Part shown: piece by piece, positions 35,995 to 45,438 of the stretch | Layout of the letters: each line of letters begins with the position of its first letter | Position numbering within the stretch: position 1 is the first letter of the stretch | Origin: Phytopseudomonas daroniae | GTDB taxonomy: Bacteria; Pseudomonadota; Gammaproteobacteria; Pseudomonadales; Pseudomonadaceae | Direction: 5' to 3' | DNA: 64,000 nt | Assembly: GCF_004327285.1 (NCBI RefSeq) | Contig: NZ_QJUI01000009.1 | Location: 62,001-126,000 of the forward strand | Program-made: the position numbers and the translations under genes | Notes under the pieces: generated by a model | Database searches by the model: none | Told to the model about the DNA's origin: nothing | Seen by the model: the letters and a program-made list of their open reading frames with translations, nothing else

Positions 35995-36024
35995 GTGGAC
36001 AAGCTTCGCGTTGTCCACCCTACT
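35995..36024. repeat. Fragment of GTAGGGTGGA-type repeat
   Basis: GGTGGACAAGCTTCGCGTTG continuing to GTCCACCCTAC: a short hairpin made of the end sequence of the repeat family, between mmsA and the NYN gene. Confidence 0.6.
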
Positions 36025-36071
36025 TGTTGCGGGCTGTGTGTCCTGGTGCGCGATAGAACGCCATGTGAGCT

Positions 36072-36872
36072 CTATTTATGGTTACGCACATAAAGCGCTT
36101 CACCACCTGAAGCGCTGCTAGCCCGCATCTTCAACTCAAAGCGTTTTGGATGGCCCTTGATCAAATCGCTTAGCTTCTTGAACCCATAAAGCCGCGCATC
36201 GAACGCTGGTTTCAGCTTGCTGATATTCGAACCCAGTAGGCCTAGCTGAACCCATCCATCCTCGTCATCGATGTCGTCGATGACCTTGGCGATAAAGTCC
36301 ACCGGCACTTTCTGCTTCTTCGTCTGGGTATCGGGTTTAGTCGCTCCTGGCTCCCCGCCGATATTGGCGACGGGTACAGGTTTGTCGCCATGTTCCGTCG
36401 CTGTTTCGACGGCATCGGCACGCAGAATTTCGGTGTAGATGAATTTGTCGCAGGCGGCGACGAAGGGCTTGGGTGTTTTCTCTTCGCCGAAACCATAGAC
36501 GGTCAGGCCTTCCTCGCGGATGCGCGCGGCGAGTCGGGTGAAGTCGCTGTCGCTGGAAACCAGGCAGAAACCGTCGAAACGCCGGGTGTAGAGCAGATCC
36601 ATGGCGTCGATGATCAACGAGCTGTCGGTGGCGTTCTTGCCGCGGGTGTAGGCGAACTGCTGGATCGGCTGGATGGAGTGGTCGAGCAGAACCTTCTTCC
36701 AGCTGCCCAGGTTGGGCAGTGTCCAGTCGCCGTAGATGCGTTTGACGCTGGCGACGCCATATTTGGCGATTTCCTCGAACAGGCCTTCGACGATGGCGGC
36801 GGGGGCGTTGTCGGCATCGATCAGTACGGCGAGGTGTTTCTGGTGTGTGGCGGTCGAGTTCTTGCTGGCCAT
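36072..36872 (-). CDS. NYN-domain ribonuclease-like protein with LOTUS/OST-HTH domain
   Basis: Protein of 266 residues. The N-terminal NYN (PIN-like, LabA-type) nuclease domain covers about 12-160: LAVLIDADNAPAAIVEGLFE, GKNATDSSLIIDAMDLL and CLVSSDSDFTRLAARIREEG carry the conserved Asp residues of the active site. A charged linker follows (about 165-200), then an OST-HTH/LOTUS domain (about 195-260; VQLGLLGSNISKLKPAFDAR). LOTUS domains bind RNA (G-quadruplex or duplex) in eukaryotes. The protein is probably a cytoplasmic RNA-processing enzyme. It stands alone; targets are unknown. Confidence 0.87.
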   Translation of the reverse strand: MASKNSTATHQKHLAVLIDADNAPAAIVEGLFEEIAKYGVASVKRIYGDWTLPNLGSWKKVLLDHSIQPIQQFAYTRGKNATDSSLIIDAMDLLYTRRFDGFCLVSSDSDFTRLAARIREEGLTVYGFGEEKTPKPFVAACDKFIYTEILRADAVETATEHGDKPVPVANIGGEPGATKPDTQTKKQKVPVDFIAKVIDDIDDEDGWVQLGLLGSNISKLKPAFDARLYGFKKLSDLIKGHPKRFELKMRASSASGGEALYVRNHK

Positions 36873-37428
36873 GGTCCCTCCTTGAATAAGTTCATGGCCG
36901 ACCTTACTGCTAATGCCTTATGGCGCGCCACCGGCCGCTTATGGCTTTTGGTCGCGGAGCACCCAGGTCATCGAGGGCGAGGTGACGTGGCCGCACTGAG
37001 TTGGTCTGAACCGCGATGGAATCTCCCTGCGCCCGGCAACGGTGCAGGGGGTTTTGCGTTGTTACCGGTTACAAAATACGACTTTCCCCTGTCGCAGCCT
37101 GCTCAGGCAGCGCGAGCGCTCTGGAATCGACCCCTGGTGCCGGTTGGTGATGCCGATCAGCGTCTTCACATAGTGCGCAGGTTTTTGCAGTGTTTCGGTT
37201 GGTTGCACCAGCATGGACGACCGCTTGCTCGGTCGAGGTGCGTAGTTGGCAGCGGTTTGCAGCGATCGTGGCGCCTTTTCAATCGAAATTGACGCATTCA
37301 CCGAGACTGCTCACGTTACATCGGGCGTTACGCCCACTTTTGTCTCTCAGTGCAGGATCGGACGTGAGGATGGCACAGCGCTTGCTCCAGCAGGCGAGCC
37401 AATCCAAATACTCCTCAGGAGCACGTCC
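36873..37428. other. Gene-free leader upstream of braC
   Basis: No supportable gene in 556 bp. The only clear signals are a sigma-54 promoter at 37371-37386 and a weak CCCTGC/GCAGGG hairpin at 37025-37049. The long upstream stretch would give room for activator sites, none of which I could identify with confidence. Confidence 0.6.
37371..37386 (+). promoter_or_regulatory. Sigma-54 (-24/-12) promoter of the braC operon
   Basis: TGGCACAGCGCTTGCT matches the RpoN consensus TGGCAC-N5-TTGCW, with the invariant GG (37372-37373) and GC (37384-37385) ten bases apart. Transcription would start near 37397, about 30 bases ahead of the braC ATG. The core is identical to that at 57871. An enhancer-binding activator such as NtrC is expected but not identified. 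Confidence 0.8.
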
Positions 37429-38550
37429 ATGCCTCACACGTCTTTTCAGAAAGGTTTCTTGGCGCTCGCAATCACTGGCGCACTGGGTTTTTCCTCCCTC
37501 GCTCACGCTGACATCGTCATCGGTATCGGTGCGCCCATGACCGGCGGCAACGCGGCATTCGGCGATCAACTGTGGCGCGGCGCCGAGCAGGCAGCAGCGG
37601 ATATCAACGCTGCGGGCGGCATCAACGGTGAGCAGATCAGGCTGGTGAAGGGCGATGACGCCTGCGAGCCCAAGCAGGCCGTGTCGGTGGCCAACCGTAT
37701 GGTCGATTCGGACAAAGTGGTCGCGGTGATCGGCCACTTCTGTTCGTCGTCCACCATGCCGGCTTCCGAGGTGTATGACGAGGCGGGCATCCTGGCGGTA
37801 ACGCCGGCGTCGACCAACCCGCAGGTGACCGAGCGCGGGCTTTCGGCGATGTTCCGCATGTGCGGCCGTGACGACCAGCAGGGCATCGTCGCTGGCGATT
37901 ACATCGTCGATACGCTCAAGGCCACCAAGATCGCCGTGGTGCACGACAAGGACACCTACGGCCAGGGCCTGGCCGACGCCACCCGTTCGCAGCTCAACAA
38001 GCGCGGTGTGAAAGAGGTGATGTACGAAGGCCTGACCCGCGGCGAGAAGGACTTCAACGCACTGGTCACCAAGATCCGCGCCAGCGGCGCCGAGGTTGTC
38101 TATTTCGGTGGCCTGCACGCCGAGGCCGGCCCGCTGGTACGGCAGATGCGCGAGCAGGGCGTGACCGCCAAGTTCGTCTCCGGCGACGGCATCGTGACCG
38201 ATGAGCTGGTCGGCACCGCCGGTGGCCCGCAGTACACCGACGGCGTGCTGATGACTTTCGGCGCCGACCCTCGCCTGATCGCCGATGGCAAGGCGGTGAT
38301 CGACAAGTTCCGCGCCAATGGCTACGAGCCCGAGGGCTACACGCTCTATTCCTACGCCTCCCTGCAGGTGGTCGCCGCGGCCTTCACCGGCATCAACGGC
38401 ACCGATGGCACCGAAGCCGCTGAGTGGTTGAAAGCCAATCCGGTGCAGACGGTGATGGGCAAGAAGGAGTTCGACGAGAAGGGTGACCTGAAGGTCTCCG
38501 ACTACGTGATGTACCAATGGGGCACTGACGGCAAATACAAGCAGCTTTAA
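37429..38550 (+). CDS. braC: Branched-chain amino acid ABC transporter substrate-binding protein
   Basis: LivJ/LivK-type periplasmic binding protein of 373 residues, the same length as P. aeruginosa BraC. The signal peptide ends at about residue 26 (SLAHA), and the mature start DIVIGIGAPMTGGNAAFGDQ is typical. Ligand-site blocks VIGHFCSSSTMPAS and DKDTYGQGLAD are present, as are the two Cys (DDACEP and GHFCSS) that form the N-terminal disulfide. It binds Leu, Ile, Val and probably Ala or Thr. AGGAG precedes the ATG. A 418-bp repeat-rich gap separates it from braD. Confidence 0.95.
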   Translation: MPHTSFQKGFLALAITGALGFSSLAHADIVIGIGAPMTGGNAAFGDQLWRGAEQAAADINAAGGINGEQIRLVKGDDACEPKQAVSVANRMVDSDKVVAVIGHFCSSSTMPASEVYDEAGILAVTPASTNPQVTERGLSAMFRMCGRDDQQGIVAGDYIVDTLKATKIAVVHDKDTYGQGLADATRSQLNKRGVKEVMYEGLTRGEKDFNALVTKIRASGAEVVYFGGLHAEAGPLVRQMREQGVTAKFVSGDGIVTDELVGTAGGPQYTDGVLMTFGADPRLIADGKAVIDKFRANGYEPEGYTLYSYASLQVVAAAFTGINGTDGTEAAEWLKANPVQTVMGKKEFDEKGDLKVSDYVMYQWGTDGKYKQL

Positions 38551-38613
38551 GAGAGCCTATTCACGATCTGTCGGGCAGAACCAGGCGGGTGAGCAAGGCG
38601 GAAGCGGCCTTTC

Positions 38614-38717
38614 GTAGGGTGGATCGGGGCGCGTAGCTGACGCTTCACCTGCGCGGCCCGATCCGTCCACCGTTCTGCAATCGCAATGGTGGATGAAAAA
38701 AGCGTCATCCACCCTAC
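38614..38717. repeat. GTAGGGTGGA...TCCACCCTAC palindromic repeat, copy B
   Basis: 104 bases with inverted ends GTAGGGTGGAT and ATCCACCCTAC and the internal blocks CGGGGCGCGTAGCTGACGC and TGCGCGGCCCGATCCGTCC. Confidence 0.85.
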
Positions 38718-38751
38718 GGGGTCAGCTGAAAACGGGAATCGGATGGCAGGT

Positions 38752-38802
38752 CGTAGGATGGGTGCAACCCATCGGCAATTGATGGGTTGCACCCATCCTA
38801 CG
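38752..38802. repeat. 51-bp hairpin repeat, copy 2 (perfect)
   Basis: Perfect 22-base inverted arms starting CGTAGGATGGGTGCAACCC around the 7-base centre GGCAATT. It would fold into a long, stable hairpin in the braC-braD transcript. Confidence 0.9.
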
Positions 38803-38968
38803 GGCTGAACCGCTTTTAACTTGCCGCTTATGTTTGCTCCTGTCTTTTTACGGCCATGCAGATCGTGAACAAAACTCCAAACCCGGTGGGCCCATGGCCT
38901 GCCGGGGCTGCTGCGGTCGCCTGGCGGCTGCGTGCTTCTTTCTCCGTCACTGACTCAGAGATTTCTCA

Positions 38969-39883
38969 ATGGACGGCATCTTCCTGCAACAGATGATCAA
39001 TGGCCTGACCCTCGGTTCGGTCTATGGCCTGATCGCCATTGGCTACACCATGGTTTACGGCATTATCGGCATGATCAACTTCGCCCACGGCGAGGTGTAC
39101 ATGGTCTCCGCCTACCTGGCCGCCATCGCCATCGCCCTGCTGGGCTTCTTCGGCATTCATTCCTTCCCGCTGGTGATCCTCGGTACGCTGATCTTCACCA
39201 TCGTGGTCACCGGGGTATACGGCTTCGCCATCGAACGCATCGCCTACAAACCCCTGCGCAACTCGACGCGACTGGCGCCGCTGATCAGCGCCATCGGCAT
39301 GTCGCTGATCCTGCAGAACTACGTGCAGCTCAGCCAGGGCGCGCGGCAGCAGGGCATCCCGACCATGCTCGAAGGCGCTCTGCGCCTGCATGTGGGCGAC
39401 GGTTTCGTGATGATCACCTACACCAAGCTGTTCATCATCGCCGCGGCCATCATCGGCATGCTGGCGCTGACCTTCATCATCCAGAACACCCGCCTGGGGC
39501 GCATGTGCCGCGCCACCCAGCAGGATCGCAAGATGGCGCAGATCCTCGGTATCAACACCGATCGGGTGATTTCCTACGTGTTCGTCATCGGCGCTTCCAT
39601 GGGCGCACTGGCCGGGGTGCTGATCACCCTCAACTACGGCACCTTCGATTTCTACGCCGGCTTCATCATCGGCATCAAGGCTTTCACCGCGGCGGTGCTC
39701 GGCGGCATCGGTTCGCTGCCCGGGGCGATGCTCGGCGGGCTGATTCTCGGCGTCGCCGAGGCACAGTTCTCCGGGATGGTGAATTCCGATTACAAGGACG
39801 TGTTCAGTTTCTCACTGCTGGTGCTGATCCTGATCTTCCGTCCCCAGGGCCTGCTGGGCCGTCCTCAGGTAACCAAGGTGTAA
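38969..39883 (+). CDS. livH: Branched-chain amino acid ABC transporter permease LivH
   Basis: Permease of 304 residues (BraD of P. aeruginosa) with about eight membrane helices. The N-terminal LQQMINGLTLGSVYGLIAIG and the IGMINFAHGEVYM block are family hallmarks, and GGIGSLPGAMLGGLILGV near the C-terminus is the EAA-like segment. It forms the heterodimeric channel with LivM, whose GTG start follows 3 bp after its stop. Confidence 0.95.
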   Translation: MDGIFLQQMINGLTLGSVYGLIAIGYTMVYGIIGMINFAHGEVYMVSAYLAAIAIALLGFFGIHSFPLVILGTLIFTIVVTGVYGFAIERIAYKPLRNSTRLAPLISAIGMSLILQNYVQLSQGARQQGIPTMLEGALRLHVGDGFVMITYTKLFIIAAAIIGMLALTFIIQNTRLGRMCRATQQDRKMAQILGINTDRVISYVFVIGASMGALAGVLITLNYGTFDFYAGFIIGIKAFTAAVLGGIGSLPGAMLGGLILGVAEAQFSGMVNSDYKDVFSFSLLVLILIFRPQGLLGRPQVTKV

Positions 39884-39886
39884 ACC

Positions 39887-41160
<1,274 letters not shown>

Positions 41161-41164
<4 letters not shown>

Positions 41165-42029
41165 GCGACAATATCCTTTCGGTCGACAGCCTGATGATGC
41201 ATTTCGGTGGTATCAAGGCGCTCAACGACGTCAACTTTTCCATCAGGCGCAATTCCATTTCGGCGCTGATCGGCCCCAATGGCGCCGGCAAGACCACGGT
41301 GTTCAACTGCCTGACCGGCTTCTACTCGGCCACCGGCGGCAAGATCCTGCTCAATGCCCAGGGCAAGCAGACCGACGTGATCCAGATCCTCGGCGAGCCC
41401 TTCGCCGTCGACGATTTCATCAAGCCGCGGCAGTTCGGCTCGCGGCTCTGGTACAAGATGTTCGGCGGCACCCACCTGGTCAATCGCGCCGGGCTGGCGC
41501 GCACCTTCCAGAACATTCGCCTGTTCAAGGAAATGACCGTGCTGGAGAACCTGCTGGTGGCCCAGCACATGCTCGCCCAGCGCAGCCTGGTCAAAGGCAT
41601 CCTCAACACGCCGGGTTATCGGCGCGCCGAGGAGAAGCTGCTGGACACGGCGTTCTACTGGCTGGAGGTGGTCAACCTGGTCGAGCATGCCAATCACCTG
41701 GCCGGCGAGCTGTCCTACGGCCAGCAGCGGCGCCTGGAAATCGCCCGGGCCATGTGTACCGGCCCCGAGCTGATCTGCCTGGACGAGCCGGCCGCCGGCC
41801 TCAACCCGGTGGAAACCCATGCGCTGAGCAAGATCATCCGCCTGCTGCGCGACGAGCACGGCCTGACCGTGCTGTTGATCGAGCACGACATGGGTATGGT
41901 GATGAGCATCTCCGACCATATCATCGTGCTCGACCACGGCCTGGTCATTGCCCAGGGCGGCCCGGACGCCATCAAGAACGACCCGAAAGTGATCGCCGCC
42001 TACCTCGGCGCGGACGAGGAGGAAGTGGC

Positions 42030-42033
<4 letters not shown>
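41161..42033 (+). CDS. livG: Branched-chain amino acid ABC transporter ATP-binding protein LivG
   Basis: ATPase of 290 residues (BraF). Walker A GPNGAGKTT at about residues 40-48, an insertion of about 30 residues after the first strand block (FAVDDFIKPRQFGSRLWYKM), Q-loop ARTFQNIRLF, signature LSYGQQRRLEIARA and Walker B LICLDEPAAGLNP. ATG overlaps the livM stop and its own stop overlaps the livF ATG, giving a tightly coupled operon. Confidence 0.95.
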
Positions 42034-42758
<725 letters not shown>

Positions 42759-42772
42759 CCGCCTGTACCTTT

Positions 42773-42841
42773 ATCGCCCGCAAGCGGGCTCCTACCCATC
42801 GAGACTGACCTCGTTCCTGTAGGAGCTGGCTTGCCGGCGAT
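42773..42841. repeat. REP doublet downstream of livF
   Basis: ATCGCCCGCAAGCGGGCTCC and, inverted about 20 bases later, GGAGCTGGCTTGCCGGCGAT: two REP-type units facing each other (19 of 23 positions complementary). Such pairs protect the 3' end of operon mRNA. The remaining 280 bp to the azurin gene hold no supportable gene. Confidence 0.75.
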
Positions 42842-43125
42842 TCGATTTCTCCCGCGACGCGATCTCACTCGTCGCTCAGGTACCCGTGGCGCCCTGTGCA
42901 TAAACGGCGAACCACTGCTGCAGGCTATCCAGGGTCATGGCGCTTCTCTTCTCGAACATGGCCCCAGCGTAGGCCTGCGTCCGCGTTCTGGCCGCTTGTT
43001 TGTCTGGATCGCCTCGATAGGTTTTCTGGATGACCCTGCGGTCTGTTGCCTCAGGTCATGGGAAACGGCCGCTCGATAGGGCACGCTGCACGCAGCAATC
43101 GCCTTTTACTGCCAAGGAGACTCCC

Positions 43126-43575
43126 ATGATTCGCAAGTTTGTCGTCGCTTCTGTGCTGGTTCTCGCCAGTTCTCCGTTGTGGGCTGCCGAGTGCTCGGTG
43201 GAAGTGCATTCCACCGACCAGATGACCTTCGATACCAAGGAGATCAAGGTAAGCAAGAGCTGCAAGACCTTCACCATCGACCTCAAGCACGTCGGCAATC
43301 TGCCCAAGCAAGTGATGGGACATAACCTGGTGCTGGCTAAAACCGCTGACGTTCAGGCCGTCAGCACCGATGGCATCGCCGCCGGTGTCGACCAGGGTTA
43401 CCTGAAGGAAGGCGACGAGCGGGTGATCGCCCATACCAAGTTGATTGGCGGTGGCGAATCCGACTCGGTGACCTTCGACGTGAGCAAGCTGGACTCGGCA
43501 GAAAGCTACCAGTTCTTCTGCTCCTTCCCAGGCCATGCGGCACTGATGAAAGGTGCGCTGACTCTGGTCGACTAA
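43126..43575 (+). CDS. azu: Azurin
   Basis: Type 1 blue-copper electron carrier of 149 residues with a 20- or 21-residue signal peptide (cleavage at PLWA|AECS), giving a periplasmic protein of about 128 residues. Copper ligands are visible: His in VMGHNLVL, Cys and His in [14 protein letters not shown], and the axial Met in the same block; the structural disulfide Cys residues are in AECSVEV and SKSCKTF. AAGGAGA lies six bases before the ATG. A terminator follows. I saw no clear Anr/Fnr box upstream. Confidence 0.97.
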   Translation: MIRKFVVASVLVLASSPLWAAECSVEVHSTDQMTFDTKEIKVSKSCKTFTIDLKHVGNLPKQVMGHNLVLAKTADVQAVSTDGIAAGVDQGYLKEGDERVIAHTKLIGGGESDSVTFDVSKLDSAESYQFFCSFPGHAALMKGALTLVD

Positions 43576-43592
43576 GCACTCCGCGTCATCCC

Positions 43593-43622
43593 AAAGGCCG
43601 CTGCAGCGTCAGCGGCCTTTTT
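43593..43622 (+). terminator. Intrinsic terminator after azurin
   Basis: Perfect 11-bp stem AAAGGCCGCTG/CAGCGGCCTTT with a 6-base loop and a run of five T residues. Confidence 0.9.
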
Positions 43623-43813
43623 GCATCTGTGTAAAAAGCTCGTATTTTCAGAGTTACACACAAAGGCTGTTGATAAACCTGTTCCGAAGGTGTGCACAGA
43701 TGTGCGTAGCGCCTTTCCTGCGCTGCTTTCAGCCGATAGCGCTTTTTTTGATCAGCAATTTTTTTCTTTAAAAACAGGATCTTGAGCTTGCCGATTGGGT
43801 GCGCGCCAGATTG

Positions 43814-43851
43814 TCCACGACTCCTGTGGGCAGGGTTGTGGATAAGTTGGG
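43814..43851. repeat. 38-bp DnaA-box-pair repeat, unit 1
   Basis: TCCACGA ... CCTGTGGG ... TGTGGATAAGTTGGG; 31 of 38 bases match unit 2 at 44019-44056. Each unit contains inverted DnaA-box-like sequences facing each other. Confidence 0.8.
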
Positions 43852-44018
43852 TGTGTCTGTCTGCAAGCCACGCCCTACTTGATCTACAGCGTGGTGATCG
43901 TTCTTTGACCAGTTTCACCAAGGCGAAAAAATACCAGCCGGAAACGTGCTTGAGTCAAGAAATAATTCAATTATTTCAGCAGGTTGTGGGTGGCGCCTGT
44001 GACCGCACAAGGGCTTTA

Positions 44019-44056
44019 TCCACGATACCTGTGGGGCACGCTGTGGATAAGTTGGG
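44019..44056. repeat. 38-bp DnaA-box-pair repeat, unit 2
   Basis: Second unit, 205 bp from the first in the same orientation. The inner 15 bases TGTGGATAAGTTGGG and CCTGTGGG are identical in both units. Confidence 0.8.
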
Positions 44057-44136
44057 AATAGCTTGGCGCAGGCCAATCGGCGTAAGCCCTGCCGCATGCT
44101 GATGTTTTTTCACTCAGATGCTGGCTGGCAATGATT

Positions 44137-44778
44137 TCAGCCTTCCGCAGAGTCGCTCAGGCCCAGCCCACGCCAGCGTTTGGCGCCGATCAGGATAAAA
44201 CGCAACTGCTCGATCATCTTGGTTTCCGGGCGGCGGTGCGGGGGCAGGGAAGCCGACTGGGGATCGATCAGTTCAGGGAGGGTGGCGAATACGGTTTTCA
44301 CCACCAGATCTGCCAGCATGCTGCGCGCCGCCTCATCGAGGTGCTGCAGCTTGGGCATCAGGCTCAGGTCACTGGCCAGGTCGGCGGCGATGTCTTCGCG
44401 AAAGGTCGCCAAGGCCAAGCGTACGGGCAGGGAGCCACCAAACTGTTCGCGGGCGAGAAACAGGAACTGGCCGCGGTTCTGTTCCACGGCGCTGAGAAAG
44501 ATCTGCACCGAGGCGTCGATGATGCCGCCCAGCTCGAATTCGTTGCGGCGCACCTGCCGCAAGGTGATGCGAAAGGTTTCACCTACTTCCGCTACCAGGG
44601 CGAGGCCCAGGGCATCCATGTCCTTGAAGTGCCGGTAGAAGCCTGTTGGCACGATACCGGCGACGCGTGCTACCTCACGCAAGCTCAGGCTGCTGAACGC
44701 ACGGCCGCTGTCCAGCAACTGGCGTGCTGCATCCATCAGCGCCTGCCGGGTAGGGTGGTGTGATATCTGTGCTGGCAT
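44137..44778 (-). CDS. TetR-family regulator, FabR/DesT-like
   Basis: TetR regulator of 213 residues from MPAQISHHPTRQ; GGGAAG lies upstream, and an in-frame ATG at 44832 would start inside a terminator hairpin. HTH region: FSSLSLREVARVAGIVPTGF then YRHFKDMDALGL, the pattern of FabR and DesT, which control unsaturated fatty acid synthesis. The ligand domain keeps the family length. Target genes are not adjacent. It lies next to the DnaA-box region and behind a zapG-like gene on the same strand. Confidence 0.87.
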   Translation of the reverse strand: MPAQISHHPTRQALMDAARQLLDSGRAFSSLSLREVARVAGIVPTGFYRHFKDMDALGLALVAEVGETFRITLRQVRRNEFELGGIIDASVQIFLSAVEQNRGQFLFLAREQFGGSLPVRLALATFREDIAADLASDLSLMPKLQHLDEAARSMLADLVVKTVFATLPELIDPQSASLPPHRRPETKMIEQLRFILIGAKRWRGLGLSDSAEG

Positions 44779-44814
44779 CGAATCGCTTCCCTGTTCTGCC
44801 CGATTCGGAATCGT

Positions 44815-44843
44815 AAAGCAAAACCCCGCCATGCGGCGGGGTT
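44815..44843 (-). terminator. Intrinsic terminator after the zapG-like gene
   Basis: Minus-strand stem AACCCCGCC/GGCGGGGTT (9 bp) with a 4-base loop, followed by TTTTGCTTT. It ends 20 bp behind the stop of the zapG-like gene. Confidence 0.85.
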
Positions 44844-44863
44844 CGGAGTGCTCAAGCCGCTAC

Positions 44864-45304
44864 TTAGTGGCGGTTTTTCAGACCGTAGCCCTCGTCGAGC
44901 ATGCCGGGAACGTCGGCACCCTTGGGTGCGTAGTCCTTGGGGATTTCCATGTCGCGCGGCGGCGTCAGGCGTTCACGCTTTTCGCTGCTCGGTTCGGCGT
45001 GCAGGGTGGCGAGCAGGCGCTGGCGGGTCACTTCGTCAAGGGCCAGGCGATCGGCACCGTGGGACAGGTGCTCCTGAACGTCGTGATAGCTCTGGGTCAG
45101 TTTCTTGACCAGATTGGCGGTGGTGTTGAAGTGGGTGACCACTTCGCTCTGGTAGGCCTCGAAACGTTCCTGCATGTCGTCCAGTTGGCGCTGGGTGCGG
45201 CTAGGCGCGGCATTGGGCGCAAGGCGGGCGATCAGGAAACCGATGGCGATGCCAGCGACCAGGGTAAGTGCCGGTAGCAACCAGGCGGTGAGCGTCTGTT
45301 CCAC
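44864..45304 (-). CDS. zapG: YhcB/ZapG-family membrane protein (DUF1043)
   Basis: Protein of 146 residues: an N-terminal membrane anchor (about 7-27; LLPALTLVAGIAIGFLIARL) and a cytoplasmic coiled coil (about 35-75; RTQRQLDDMQERFEAYQSEV, first 20 residues). In E. coli YhcB takes part in cell division and envelope biogenesis. The gene is divergent from the hydrolase/trpS/zapE group. Family is clear; mechanism is not settled. Confidence 0.9.
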   Translation of the reverse strand: MEQTLTAWLLPALTLVAGIAIGFLIARLAPNAAPSRTQRQLDDMQERFEAYQSEVVTHFNTTANLVKKLTQSYHDVQEHLSHGADRLALDEVTRQRLLATLHAEPSSEKRERLTPPRDMEIPKDYAPKGADVPGMLDEGYGLKNRH

Positions 45305-45438
45305 GAGTCCTTCCTCTCTAAACGGCTTTGCTTTACGTTAACGGCTGGAACCTGCGCTGTACACCGCTATGTTGAGGTGTGCCGACGCAGGCTGTCAGCT
45401 AGACGAGTCGACCCTGTTCGAGGTCACGGAGTTCACTG

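Larger units (their letters stand above)
38553..38877. repeat. Nested repeat island between braC and braD
   Basis: Outer ends GAGCCTATTCACGATCTG (38553-38570) and CAGATCGTGAACAAAACTC (38859-38877) are inverted over TTCACGATCTG and the outermost GAG/CTC. Inside lie a GTAGGGTGGA-type palindrome (38614-38717) and a perfect 51-bp hairpin (38752-38802). The left end also occurs at 3438. No gene lies between 38551 and 38968. Confidence 0.65.
43628..44056. other. AT-rich DnaA-box cluster, origin-like sequence
   Basis: Gene-free stretch between azurin and a TetR gene. Perfect DnaA boxes (TTATCCACA) lie on the minus strand at 43837-43845 and 44042-44050. One-mismatch boxes are at 43628-43636 (-), 43654-43662 (+), 43668-43676 (-) and 44016-44024 (+). 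An AT-rich tract with T7 runs and two GATC sites spans 43742-43783, and GAAATAATT-C-AATTATTTC at 43959-43977 is a perfect AT palindrome. This combination is that of a bacterial origin. dnaA is not in the window, so if functional it would be a secondary origin or a DnaA-titrating site. Confidence 0.6.

Noticed and set aside
36390..37292. Plus-strand frame of 300 codons over the NYN gene and the braC leader
   Set aside because: Its first half is antisense to the NYN domain and the second half lacks any family resemblance or ribosome site.
42831..43079. 82-codon plus-strand frame ahead of azurin
   Set aside because: Begins inside a REP unit, has no ribosome site and no recognisable product. A 20-codon minus-strand frame in the same place was rejected for the same reason.
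42961..43125. Anr/Fnr box upstream of azurin
   Set aside because: Expected from P. aeruginosa azurin regulation, but no TTGAT-N4-ATCAA-like sequence is visible in the leader.
43628..44056. Main chromosomal origin (oriC next to dnaA)
   Set aside because: None of dnaA, dnaN, rpmH or gyrB is nearby, so the DnaA-box cluster is treated as a secondary origin-type or titration site.
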